A model generated the notes under the pieces. That model was not told the DNA's origin. It searched no databases and saw only the letters and a list, made by a program, of their open reading frames with translations. The position numbers and the translations under genes were made by a program. A stretch of DNA of 64,000 bases from contig NZ_CACXNW010000013.1 of the NCBI RefSeq assembly GCF_902769175.1, positions 32,621 to 96,620 on the forward strand, given 5' to 3'. Positions within the stretch are counted from its first letter, which is position 1, and every line of letters begins with the position of its first letter. Shown in pieces: positions 19,322 to 27,652 of this stretch. This stretch comes from an uncultured Methanobrevibacter sp. (GTDB lineage Archaea; Methanobacteriota; Methanobacteria; Methanobacteriales; Methanobacteriaceae).

Positions 19322-20293
19322 ATGGAAACTCAAAGAATAATGGTTACTGGTGGAAGCGGATTTATAGGAACTAATCTTGTAAATGAGCTTAGAAGCAGAG
19401 GACATGAAGTTTTGGCTGTTGACTTATTGCATCATGAAAATGAGGCTGACTTATATTCTGATTCTTACAGCGATTATGTAAGAGGGGATATTCGTAATTA
19501 TCGTCAAATGGAAAGAATTTTTGATGATAATGAGAAATTCGATTATGTCTATAACCTTGCTGCTGAATATGGTAGATGGAATGGTGAAGGATACTATGAA
19601 AACCTTTGGGAAACAAATGTAATCGGATTGAAAAATATGATCCGTCTTCAAGAAAAATTAGGATTTAGAATGATTTCCTTTTCATCTGCTGAAGTTTATG
19701 GTGATTATGAAGGAATCATGACTGAAGATGTAATGGAAAACATGCCTATTAAGGACACTTATCAAATGAACGACTATGCAATTTCCAAATGGGCAGGAGA
19801 ATTGATGTGCATGAACTCTGCAACCATGTTTGGAACTGAAACTGTAAGAGTTCGTCCTGTAAACTGTTATGGTCCTCATGAAGCTTACTCTCCATACAAA
19901 GGATTTATCCCTATTTTTATTTATAAAGCACTTCACGGATTGCCTTATTCTGTTCATAAAGGTCATAAAAGAATTATTGATTATGTGGAAGATACTGCAA
20001 ATACATTTGCTAATATTGTAGATAATTTCATTCCTGGTGAAGTTTACAATGTTGGAAGCAAACCTGAAGGGGAAATGACAATTGAAGAGTATTCTGATTT
20101 GGTTTTAGAAGCTGTAGGAATCGATGATTCATTAGTGACTTACACTCCTGCTGAACCATTCACTACAAAAGTCAAGACCATTGACTTCTCAAAGGCTATT
20201 CGCGATTTAAAGCATGACCCTAAGGTTTCTCCGAAAGAGGGAATTAAAAGAACTGTTGAATGGATGAAATGGTATTACAGAATTGAAGATTAA
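19322..20293 (+). CDS. NAD-dependent sugar epimerase/dehydratase
   Basis: A 323-residue extended SDR enzyme acting on a nucleotide sugar. It has the cofactor-binding GGSGFIGTN at residues 10-18, YNLAAEYGRWN near 79-89, FSSAEVYGDY near 120-129 and the catalytic YAISK near 153-157. The substrate cannot be named: residues around 'RPVNCYGPHEAYSPYKGFIP' are typical of the dTDP/UDP-sugar dehydratase-epimerase group. The GT2 gene follows 61 bp downstream, so the two probably work together in glycan assembly. GGAAAGGTG precedes the ATG. Confidence 0.85.
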   Translation: METQRIMVTGGSGFIGTNLVNELRSRGHEVLAVDLLHHENEADLYSDSYSDYVRGDIRNYRQMERIFDDNEKFDYVYNLAAEYGRWNGEGYYENLWETNVIGLKNMIRLQEKLGFRMISFSSAEVYGDYEGIMTEDVMENMPIKDTYQMNDYAISKWAGELMCMNSATMFGTETVRVRPVNCYGPHEAYSPYKGFIPIFIYKALHGLPYSVHKGHKRIIDYVEDTANTFANIVDNFIPGEVYNVGSKPEGEMTIEEYSDLVLEAVGIDDSLVTYTPAEPFTTKVKTIDFSKAIRDLKHDPKVSPKEGIKRTVEWMKWYYRIED

Positions 20294-20354
20294 TTATCTT
20301 CAATTTCCTTTTTTTTTAGCTGATTATAATATTTTTTATTTCTCAAGTGATAGA

Positions 20355-21035
20355 ATGGCAAAGATTGTAGCAATCATACCTGCATACAATGAAGAGGAAT
20401 CATTAGCTGATGTCATAGCTAAAACTTCACAATATGTTGATAAGGTTATCATTATCAATGACGGCAGTAGTGATAGGACTGCAGAAGTAGCTATTGAATC
20501 TGGTGCAGAACGGATAAATCATGAGACTAATTTAGGTAAGGGAGAAGCATTAAAATCAGGTTTTAAAGCGATTAATGATGATTCAATCATTGTAACAATT
20601 GATGGTGATGGTCAGCATAATCCTGATGAGATTCCTGATTTAATCAAGCCGGTCATTGAAGATGGTGCTGATTTGGTTAATGGAAGCAGGTATATGAATG
20701 GGCCGGAAGAAAACACTCCCGCTTATAGAAGAGTAGGTCAAAGGGTTTTGGATATTGCTACAAATATATCCGCAGGGATTAATGTTACAGATTCCCAAAG
20801 TGGATTCAGAGCTTTTTCCAGCAGAGCTAAAGATTGCTTCAGATTTAAGGATACAGGTTTTGGAATTGAAAGTGAAATGCTTGTAGATGCTGCTGAAGCA
20901 GGATTGAAAATAGTTGAAGTTCCTATCACTGTACGTTATGATGTTGATGGCTCTACTAAAGATCCTGTAACACATGGTGTAGGAGTTTTATTGAAGATAA
21001 CTAAGGATAAAATAGTTAGAACTTTTAAAAAGTAG
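20355..21035 (+). CDS. Glycosyltransferase family 2 (dolichyl-phosphate sugar transferase-like)
   Basis: A 226-residue GT-A glycosyltransferase. It shows IIPAYNEEESL near residues 6-16, IINDGSSDRT near 36-45, TIDGDGQHNPDE near 77-88 (DxD-like metal site) and NGSRYM near 110. The lack of C-terminal membrane helices and the length fit DPM1-like enzymes that load a sugar onto a polyprenyl phosphate. The start is the ATG at 20355, preceded by GTGAT. An upstream in-frame ATG at 20283 would add 24 atypical hydrophobic residues and overlap the epimerase gene. Confidence 0.88.
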   Translation: MAKIVAIIPAYNEEESLADVIAKTSQYVDKVIIINDGSSDRTAEVAIESGAERINHETNLGKGEALKSGFKAINDDSIIVTIDGDGQHNPDEIPDLIKPVIEDGADLVNGSRYMNGPEENTPAYRRVGQRVLDIATNISAGINVTDSQSGFRAFSSRAKDCFRFKDTGFGIESEMLVDAAEAGLKIVEVPITVRYDVDGSTKDPVTHGVGVLLKITKDKIVRTFKK

Positions 21036-21374
21036 TTTTGAATTATTTTAGTTCTTATTCTTTTTTTTTATTGTTTTATTTTTTTATTTTAAATTATTTT
21101 TATTCTTTTTTTAATAGTTTTAAATAGATATTTTATTTTTTTAATTAGTTTTTTCATAATTTATTTTTTTATTAGTTTATTTTTTTAAAAATAGTTTTTT
21201 TAGTTAGTTTTTTCATAATGTAATTTTTAATTAGTTTATTTATTAAAAAAAGAGAGAATAATAGTTTAAAATTAAAAAAAGATTATTTAAGTAAAAAAAT
21301 ATAAAATGATAGTTTAAAATTAAAAAAATTATTCTAAATAAAAAAAAAGAAAAAAAGTTAAAAGAAATAGCCAT
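21036..21374. other. Intergenic region between convergent genes
   Basis: T-rich until about 21240, then A-rich, as expected for U-tract terminators read from both sides. A degenerate ~59-bp duplication around 'tagttttttcataat' (21146 and 21205) is visible. No gene is seen. Confidence 0.5.
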
Positions 21375-21440
21375 TTACAAATAATTTGCAAAATCATCTA
21401 TTAACTTATCAATATAGTCCAATCTAGCTATTTGTTCTAA

Positions 21441-22415
21441 CTAATGTTGAGGAATATTGTCATATCCATAATAGATTCCAGCTAAACCCCCAGCAATTGC
21501 AGCAGTTGTATCAGTATCCTGACCTAAATTAACAGCTGCCAAAGCAGTTTCCTTATAGGAATCATTATTTAAAAGACACCAAAGTGCTGCTTGAAGTGAA
21601 GCAACTACATATCCTCGACCTTCAATGACTGATTTTGGAGTCTCTTTAATGTTTTCATCAAATATGCCATAAAAATAAGGCATTGTCTCTTTAAACTCAT
21701 CATTGTTTTCATAGTATTCCTTAGCTAATTGAATTCCATTATTGACAGCTTCATCTAAGCTTAGATTTTTATCTTCAAAACTGTTTTTCAACAATTCAAT
21801 AGCTATTAAAACATATGTTCCACAGGACATTCTACTTCTTCTTGGCCCGTGGGTCAATGATGAAAGGTTATGGATTGCCTTCATCTTATCATCATCTGAA
21901 AATGAGTATTTCCTGGACAAAAAGTAAATGAAGTATGCAATAGGTAAAATTCTCATTAAAGAGCCGTTACCATTATCAGTGGGGTTTGTTCCTCCACAGG
22001 ATATTGGTTCAATTCCTGCTTTATAATTGCATATTCCGTCAGCAGTTGTTCCTCCATAGTCAAAAACTTCATCATATGGAGTGAATCTTGCCTTAAAGAA
22101 CCAAGCAGCAAAGTTTTTCATGATTTCATTATAATCAATGATTTCTAAAATGTCTATTTCAGAACCTTCTTCTCGAAGGTCATCTTCATTGACTCTTAAT
22201 GAATAAGTCAATCCATCTACAGTGGCTAAAGTCATGGAACTGTCATCTGACCAAGTTCCAGGTGGCTGATTGTATGTTCCATAGCCAATCATGTCTGTCA
22301 TAGGTTCTCCCTCACATTTTTCTTTAGAACTGAACTCATATGGAACTCCTAATGCATCAGCTACAACAAGACCAAAAATACCGCTTTTTGCCAAATAATT
22401 AATCTTTTCATCCAT
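21441..22415 (-). CDS. ADP-ribosylglycohydrolase family protein, truncated by an in-frame TAG
   Basis: Removes ADP-ribose from proteins or related substrates (DraG/ARH fold, Mg-dependent). Signatures are GIFGLVVADALGVPYEF near residue 13, GTWSDDSSM near 53 and GQDTDTTAAIAGGLAGIYYG near 297-316, which carry the metal-binding Asp/Thr residues. The frame stops with TAG right after IPQH. Read past it, the sequence continues LEQIARLDYIDKLIDDF and so on, to a TAA at 21375-21377. Family members commonly have IPxxW plus such a helix, so TGG has probably become TAG. About 22 C-terminal residues are lost and the active-site motifs are intact. Confidence 0.88.
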   Translation of the reverse strand: MDEKINYLAKSGIFGLVVADALGVPYEFSSKEKCEGEPMTDMIGYGTYNQPPGTWSDDSSMTLATVDGLTYSLRVNEDDLREEGSEIDILEIIDYNEIMKNFAAWFFKARFTPYDEVFDYGGTTADGICNYKAGIEPISCGGTNPTDNGNGSLMRILPIAYFIYFLSRKYSFSDDDKMKAIHNLSSLTHGPRRSRMSCGTYVLIAIELLKNSFEDKNLSLDEAVNNGIQLAKEYYENNDEFKETMPYFYGIFDENIKETPKSVIEGRGYVVASLQAALWCLLNNDSYKETALAAVNLGQDTDTTAAIAGGLAGIYYGYDNIPQH

Positions 22416-22706
22416 AATAAAATCCCCCTTTATACTCTTATCTTATATTCATTCAACATTTGATTATTTTTTTTTAAAAACAATCATTCACTAATTATAA
22501 GCACACAATAATTTATAAAGGTTTTTAATTATAATTATAAAAGTTTCCAATTATAAATGTTAGTAATTCATAGCTATTTAGGGGTATAAATGAATTTAAT
22601 CAAAAAAAGCAATAATTAAATAGATAAAGTTTAAGTATAAATAAATTATAAATACTTAATAGGAATATAATATTATATTAAATTACTATTTTAATTAGGT
22701 AAAAAT

Positions 22707-23486
22707 ATGACGTTAGAAATACTAAAAAAAGGAACTAGTGAAAATTTCTTGCTAAAGCAAATAATTAAAAAGAATTTCACATCCAAATACAAAGATTCAT
22801 TCATTGGAGTTCTTTGGAGTTTCTTAAATCCATTGATAGAAATGGCTTTATTAACTGCAATTTTCTCAGCAGTATTTGCAAGGAGTATTGAAAATTTCCC
22901 AGTTTACTTCTTAACAGGAAGAATTGTTATTAATTTCTTCAATAGTGGAACAAAAATCGCTATGAGGTCAATTAAAGCAAATAGGAGTATTTTTAATAAG
23001 ATTTTTATACCTAGATATATTTTTGCCCTTGGTGGAATATGTTCAGAATTCCTGAATTTCCTAATGTCTGTAATTGTATTGATTGCAATAATGATTTTGA
23101 CACAAGCACCATTCTATGCTATGGCACTATTTTCAGTAATTCCTATCGCAGTATTGTTCTTATTGATTACTGGAATAGGCTTAATCTTGGCAATTGTTTG
23201 TACCAAATTCACAGACATAGAATATTTATATAAAATTTTCACATCATTATTAATCTATGCTTGTGCGATATTTTATCCTATAACAAGCGTTCCTCAACCT
23301 ATAAGGGGATATATGGAATTAAATCCAGTTTATGGAATCATTGCACAATTCAGATCTTTTGTTATGGAAGGACAGTTCCCATCAGCTAGCTTAATGTTAA
23401 CTACATTTGCAATTTCTCTTGTTATTTTCATAATAGGAGTATTGGTATTCCGCAAATATCAAGATAGAATTACTTTAGAATTATAA
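22707..23486 (+). CDS. ABC-2 type polysaccharide exporter permease
   Basis: A 259-residue membrane protein of the ABC-2 (Wzm/TagG/RfbA) family with about six transmembrane segments. Typical segments are 'YKDSFIGVLWSFLNPLIEMA' near residues 29-48 and the C-terminal ELNPVYGIIAQFRS. It forms the membrane channel for export of a lipid-linked glycan or surface polymer together with the ATPase encoded 99 bp downstream. The region 22416-22706 before it is AT-rich, with the divergent promoters of this gene and the ADP-ribosylglycohydrolase. Confidence 0.88.
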   Translation: MTLEILKKGTSENFLLKQIIKKNFTSKYKDSFIGVLWSFLNPLIEMALLTAIFSAVFARSIENFPVYFLTGRIVINFFNSGTKIAMRSIKANRSIFNKIFIPRYIFALGGICSEFLNFLMSVIVLIAIMILTQAPFYAMALFSVIPIAVLFLLITGIGLILAIVCTKFTDIEYLYKIFTSLLIYACAIFYPITSVPQPIRGYMELNPVYGIIAQFRSFVMEGQFPSASLMLTTFAISLVIFIIGVLVFRKYQDRITLEL

Positions 23487-23585
23487 TTTAAAAGGGGATT
23501 TAAAAAAGAAATCAACTGAAACAAAATAAAAAATTTACAATTAATCAATATTATTTAAAAATAAAATAAAAAATGGAGGGATCAT

Positions 23586-24836
23586 ATGGATAACGAAAAA
23601 ACTGAAGTTAAAAAAATCAAAACTCAAATCATACCAGCTATTCATAACACTGTCTCTCTACAATTTTATTTAAGAACAGAAGATGGAAAGCCTATTGCTA
23701 ATGAAGAAGTTGTCTATAACCTTTTAAGGGAAACAGGAGAGATAAGTAATTCATATAGGCAAATTACCAATGAAGAAGGTAAGGTTCACTTAACCCTTAA
23801 CCTAAAGGGTGACACAATCATACAATTATTGTATGAGGGAAGTGACAAATACGAAAAAGCTAAAGTAAATACCTTTAGAGTAAGACCTTCAAAAGAAGAG
23901 AAAGAATTGAAAAACGGTCACCCTTACCAAGTTAGAAGAAGAGAAGAAGCTCAAAAGAAAAAAGAAGAAGCTAAAAAGGAAAAAGAAGCAGCAAAATTAA
24001 GGAAAATTGAGGAATTTGCTGAAGCTCAAAATCAATTGCAGACTGTTGGTGATGATAATGTTGCAATTGAATTGAGAAATGTTTCCCTAAGCTTTAAAAT
24101 AGGTAAGGACAAGATTGATAACCTAAAGGAATATGTTATCAGAACCATTAATAGAACCAAGGAAAAGAAAACCATCTTTAAGGCAACAGATAATGTTTCA
24201 TTTAAAATTTATAAAGGTGAAAAGGTAGGAATTATCGGTTTTAACGGTGCTGGAAAAAGTACATTGCTTAAGATCATTTCAGGTGTATACACTCCAGATG
24301 AAGGAGAAGTTATTGTAAATGGAAATATAGCACCTTTACTGTCCTTAGGAGCTGGATTCGATAAGAATTACTCTGGAAGAGAAAACATATTTTTAAATGG
24401 AGCGATTCTTGGATATAATGAAAAATTCCTAAATGAAAAATACGATGAAATCCTTGAATTCTCAGAGCTTGGAGAATTTATCAACTTGCCTGTTAAAAAC
24501 TATTCTTCAGGTATGCTATCAAAACTTGGATTTTCAATAGCAACCATTGTAGATCCTGATATTCTCATTCTTGATGAAGTTCTTGGAGTAGGAGACATCA
24601 CTTTCAGAGAAAAAAGTAGAGAAAAGCTTCAATCATTAATGGCATCAAACACTACTGTATTGCTTGTTTCCCACTCAATTAGAGAAATTAGAAACATTTG
24701 TGATAAAGCAATTTGGATTGAAAAAGGTAGAGTGAGAGCTGTTGGTGAAGTAGATGCCATTTGTGATGAGTATGAAGATGAAGCTCAAAATGTGAGCAAA
24801 GAAAAAACCAAAAAGCTCAAACCACAAAGATTCTAA
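23586..24836 (+). CDS. ABC polysaccharide exporter ATPase with N-terminal Ig-like domain
   Basis: A 416-residue protein. Residues about 15-103 look like the Ig-like (Big-type) repeat of adhesin-like proteins: GKPIANEEVVYNL, then ITNEEGKVHLTLN, then LYEGSDKYEKAKVNTFRV. A Lys/Glu-rich helix follows (about 120-150), then a Wzt/TagH-type ATPase with Walker A GFNGAGKST near 218-226, signature YSSGM near 305 and Walker B ILILDEVLGVGD near 325. Wzt proteins carry a glycan-binding Ig-like domain at the C-terminus; here it is N-terminal. A GGAGGG ribosome site precedes the ATG. It partners with the permease upstream. Confidence 0.9.
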   Translation: MDNEKTEVKKIKTQIIPAIHNTVSLQFYLRTEDGKPIANEEVVYNLLRETGEISNSYRQITNEEGKVHLTLNLKGDTIIQLLYEGSDKYEKAKVNTFRVRPSKEEKELKNGHPYQVRRREEAQKKKEEAKKEKEAAKLRKIEEFAEAQNQLQTVGDDNVAIELRNVSLSFKIGKDKIDNLKEYVIRTINRTKEKKTIFKATDNVSFKIYKGEKVGIIGFNGAGKSTLLKIISGVYTPDEGEVIVNGNIAPLLSLGAGFDKNYSGRENIFLNGAILGYNEKFLNEKYDEILEFSELGEFINLPVKNYSSGMLSKLGFSIATIVDPDILILDEVLGVGDITFREKSREKLQSLMASNTTVLLVSHSIREIRNICDKAIWIEKGRVRAVGEVDAICDEYEDEAQNVSKEKTKKLKPQRF

Positions 24837-24839
24837 TTA

Positions 24840-24875
24840 TTTAGCTATTTTACAATAGCTAAAACTATTTTTTAA
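24840..24875 (+). terminator. Terminator after the ABC exporter operon
   Basis: A perfect 10-bp stem, 'tttagctatt' (24840-24849) with 'aatagctaaa' (24854-24863) and loop TTAC, is followed by a T-rich run. Confidence 0.78.
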
Positions 24876-24973
24876 TTTTTAAATAATTAAGAACTATTTT
24901 AAAAAACTATTATATGATTTAAAACTCTATAAAAATGTTATTTTTTAAAATATCTTATTTTTAAATTAATTTT

Positions 24974-25115
24974 TTTATTCTTCTATCTTTCAATGCCATT
25001 TTTTATATTTCTATCATATTTTATTCTTCTATTTTTCAATGCCATTTTTTATATTTTCATCATCATTTTATTCTTCTATTTTTCAATACTATTTTTTATA
25101 TATCCGTCATCATTC
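24974..25115. repeat. 46-47-bp tandem repeat, three copies
   Basis: Units beginning 'attcttctat' at 24977, 25023 and 25070, each followed by 'tttcaatgccattttttata' or a variant. The rest of 24876-25241 is AT-rich without genes. Confidence 0.8.
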
Positions 25116-25241
25116 TAGCTATTGAAGTTAGTTTATAATTGAAAATTTTCATCTCAATCATCTATTCAAAATTAAATTATATTAATAATGACAAACAATA
25201 TTATATTAATAAAATAATTTTAAAATTTAAGGAGAGATATA

Positions 25242-25460
25242 ATGAAATTTGAAGACCTTATTGCAAAATGTCCAAAATGTGGATCTACTGATAAAACTGC
25301 TCATAGGAGATTTATTGATAATCATCATGCACATGCTGAATTAAAAGAGTTCAAATGTGATAATTGCGGATATGTTTTTGAAACTGGAAGGGATAAGGAA
25401 AAATCTGAAGATGAAACAATTAAAAAAGAACTTATCACGGAATTAAATAAGAAATTATAA
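25242..25460 (+). CDS. Small Cys-rich protein, possible substrate of the adjacent radical SAM enzyme
   Basis: A 72-residue protein with two CxxC pairs, CPKCGST (residues 10-16) and CDNCGYVF (near 39-46), with a His-rich stretch between them (DNHHAHAEL) and a charged tail. It could be an ordinary zinc ribbon. Its position 75 bp before a radical SAM/SPASM gene recalls the methanogen pairing of a modified-Cys peptide family with a dedicated radical SAM enzyme (TIGRFAM families that I recall as TIGR04165 and TIGR04083). The assignment is from memory and not verified. GGAGAG precedes the ATG. Confidence 0.7.
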   Translation: MKFEDLIAKCPKCGSTDKTAHRRFIDNHHAHAELKEFKCDNCGYVFETGRDKEKSEDETIKKELITELNKKL

Positions 25461-25535
25461 TTTATATTTGATTCAAAAAAGATAATTTTTTTATTTCTTA
25501 ATTTTAAGTGCATAAATTTATTTTAGAGGGATTAA

Positions 25536-26675
25536 ATGACTTTTCATGTAATGATTATATCTACTTTAGGATGTCCATCTAATTGTTCCTATTGTTGGGG
25601 TTCTGAAGAAAATGCAGAATTGATGGATATTGATGTAATCAATCAAATTGTTAAATGGTTAGCTAATTTTAGAGATGAGCCTGTACATTTCACATTCCAT
25701 GGTGGAGAACCTTTGCTTGCAGGTTATGAATTCTATGAAAAGGCCCTCCCTTTGCTTAATGATGCTACAACCCATGAAACTGAAGGTTTTTCATTACAGA
25801 GCAACTTATGGCTGTTGGATGAAGAAATGGCTGACTTATTCTCAAACTATAATATAGCTATCAGTACAAGCATTGATGGTCCTAAGGAAATCAATGATTA
25901 TCAAAGAGGAGAAGGCTATTTTGATAAAACCATGAAATCAGTTAAATTAGCTACTGATAAAGGCATCCAAATCAATTTTGTATGTACATTCACTTCATAC
26001 TCTAAGGATTTTTCAGATGAAATCTATGATTTCTTTAAGGAAAATGGATTGAATTTAAAGATACATGCTGCTTTGCCATCATTACGTGGAGATAATGCAG
26101 ACCCATGGGCACTTCATCAGGATGAACATGGAAAATTATTGATTGATTGGCTAGATAAATACCTTTATGATTTGGACAAGTTTGTAATTATGGACTTGGA
26201 CCATATTGCAAAAAGCAGCCTTAGAAGAGTTGGAACATTATGCACTTTCAATGATTGTATGGGAACTACCCTTGCTGTAGGTCATGACGGTTCAATTTAT
26301 CCTTGCTATCGTTTTGTTGGAATGGATGAATACATTATGGGCAATGTTTATGATGAGCCTTCAATGGAAGACCTTGAGAAGTCTGAGGCATGGGAAAAGT
26401 TGATGGAATTCAAGAATTTTGTTGATGAGGACTGTGCAGACTGTAAGTTCATTAAGTTCTGCAGAGGCGGATGCCCTTATAATGGTATTGTTGCCACCCA
26501 GTCTCCAAAAGCTGTTGATCCTCAATGTGAAGCTTACAAGATGATATTTGGAGAGGTTTCCAGAAGAGCGAATGAAGACTTTAAGAAAAATGCTATGGCT
26601 GCATTTGGTGGCGCTCCAAGAGTTAGAAATGAAGGAGACCCATTTTCCATTATGGATTTGATGACAAAATTATAA
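25536..26675 (+). CDS. Radical SAM / SPASM-type enzyme, putative peptide-modifying
   Basis: A 379-residue enzyme. The radical SAM cluster motif CPSNCSYC (Cys 13, 17, 20) lies close to the N-terminus. HFTFHGGEPLLAG near 50-62 and STSIDGPKEIND near 110-121 are typical of peptide-maturing and anaerobic sulfatase-maturase-like enzymes. C-terminal auxiliary-cluster cysteines include LCTFNDC, YPCYRF and CADCKFIKFCRGGCP. Such enzymes make thioether or other crosslinks in ribosomal peptides. The Cys-rich protein just upstream is the obvious candidate substrate, though that link is inference. The 3' end runs directly into a 13-bp minisatellite. Confidence 0.85.
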   Translation: MTFHVMIISTLGCPSNCSYCWGSEENAELMDIDVINQIVKWLANFRDEPVHFTFHGGEPLLAGYEFYEKALPLLNDATTHETEGFSLQSNLWLLDEEMADLFSNYNIAISTSIDGPKEINDYQRGEGYFDKTMKSVKLATDKGIQINFVCTFTSYSKDFSDEIYDFFKENGLNLKIHAALPSLRGDNADPWALHQDEHGKLLIDWLDKYLYDLDKFVIMDLDHIAKSSLRRVGTLCTFNDCMGTTLAVGHDGSIYPCYRFVGMDEYIMGNVYDEPSMEDLEKSEAWEKLMEFKNFVDEDCADCKFIKFCRGGCPYNGIVATQSPKAVDPQCEAYKMIFGEVSRRANEDFKKNAMAAFGGAPRVRNEGDPFSIMDLMTKL

Positions 26676-26807
26676 CCAAGCTTTTGACCCAAGCTTTTGG
26701 CCCAAGCTTTTGGCCCAAGCTTTTGGCCCAAGCTTTTGGCCCAAGCTTTTGGCCCAAGCTTTTGGCCCAAGCTTTTGGCCCAAGCTGCCCAAGCTTTTGG
26801 CCCAAGC
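26676..26807. repeat. 13-bp minisatellite (11 units) after the radical SAM gene
   Basis: Units of 'ccaagcttttggc' type, each containing a HindIII-like AAGCTT, have AAGCTT starts at 26678, 26691, 26704, 26717, 26730, 26743, 26756, 26769, 26782, 26791 and 26804. The ninth unit is shortened to 9 bp. The array is much richer in G+C than its surroundings. No stop codon occurs in any frame of either strand, so spurious ORFs with 13-residue periodicity appear. Each unit has a CCAA...TTGG mini-stem. Confidence 0.95.
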
Positions 26808-26830
26808 TTTTTGAGCCTGCGGCTCAAAAA
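26808..26830 (+). terminator. 10-bp hairpin closing the minisatellite
   Basis: A perfect inverted repeat pairs 'tttttgagcc' (26808-26817) with 'ggctcaaaaa' (26821-26830), loop TGC. After one mismatch the stem could extend four more pairs. It is symmetric in T and A runs, so it could terminate transcription in both directions. The following bases up to 27143 show no gene. Confidence 0.65.
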
Positions 26831-27143
26831 CCTTGACCAAAATATTTTTCATGGGTTTTTAGTGGAAGCCTTAGGAAAATTATTTTGATTAAACTTTTAA
26901 AGTTTGGAAAATTCTCATTTTTGCTATTTGCTATCTGAATATTTTACTTATTTACTGCAAATGTTTTTTTAATTTCTATTCCTTTTTTTCTTTAAATTCT
27001 TTTTTTATATATAAATATCATAGATAACTATTAATAATATGTAAATTAAATAAATAGTTATATTATATTTTATTTGCAATAACAGATTGCATTAATATAA
27101 TAAATGATTTAATAATAGAAATTTATATTTATCGAGGCATCTT

Positions 27144-27641
27144 ATGTATATTAAAATTAGGAGAGATACTTTAATAATTTTATTATTGGCTTTTATCTTA
27201 ATTGTTTGTGGTAGATTAATAATCTATGTAGCATATGCGTCCTCTGCTGAAGATGTTCAAGGAGTACCTATTGCAGGTATTATCGTAAAAGGAAATGATA
27301 TTGTACCTATTGACAGTATTAGATACAATGTTCAGAATTCTGGTTTAAGAGAAGGCAGTTATATCGATGGTGATATTCTTAAGACATCCATACGGGAGCT
27401 GCCTGTGACGGAGGCCGAGGCCAATGCAGAAAGTTTTGTACGGCAATCAACAATTCCAGGTACTACCATTGCTCCTATTGCTGGAGCTGATGTAAGTGTA
27501 AATAGGGATACCGGTATTGTTACAGTAACTGTTATTGAGGATTTCTCAACAATCAATATTATTGCAAATAGTACAACTGCTACTGACAATAATAATCCTC
27601 AGTCATCAACAAGTGTTTATAATTATAGTATTGCTGGATAG
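27144..27641 (+). CDS. Membrane-anchored exported protein with POTRA-like domain
   Basis: A 165-residue protein with one N-terminal membrane segment (about residues 9-33) and an outside domain. Residues about 42-130 have a POTRA-like rhythm: GIIVKGNDIVPIDSIRYNV, then GSYIDGDILKTSIREL, then ADVSVNRDTGIVTVTVIED. This matches strand-helix-helix-strand-strand with a closing 'g.v.v.V.e' strand. POTRA domains are rare in archaea, so this is a shape argument, not an assignment. It overlaps the ribosome site of the next gene (stop TAG at 27639-27641, GGAGGT at 27641-27646), so the two genes are translationally coupled. Confidence 0.7.
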   Translation: MYIKIRRDTLIILLLAFILIVCGRLIIYVAYASSAEDVQGVPIAGIIVKGNDIVPIDSIRYNVQNSGLREGSYIDGDILKTSIRELPVTEAEANAESFVRQSTIPGTTIAPIAGADVSVNRDTGIVTVTVIEDFSTINIIANSTTATDNNNPQSSTSVYNYSIAG

Positions 27642-27652
27642 GAGGTTATAAT

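Noticed and set aside
21375..21443. TAG as a pyrrolysine codon
   Set aside because: No pyl genes are visible in the window and Methanobrevibacter is not known to use pyrrolysine; a Trp-to-stop change fits the family better.
26534..26888. ORFs on both strands across the 13-bp minisatellite
   Set aside because: They exist only because the repeat lacks stop codons, overlap the radical SAM gene end, and have no start signals.
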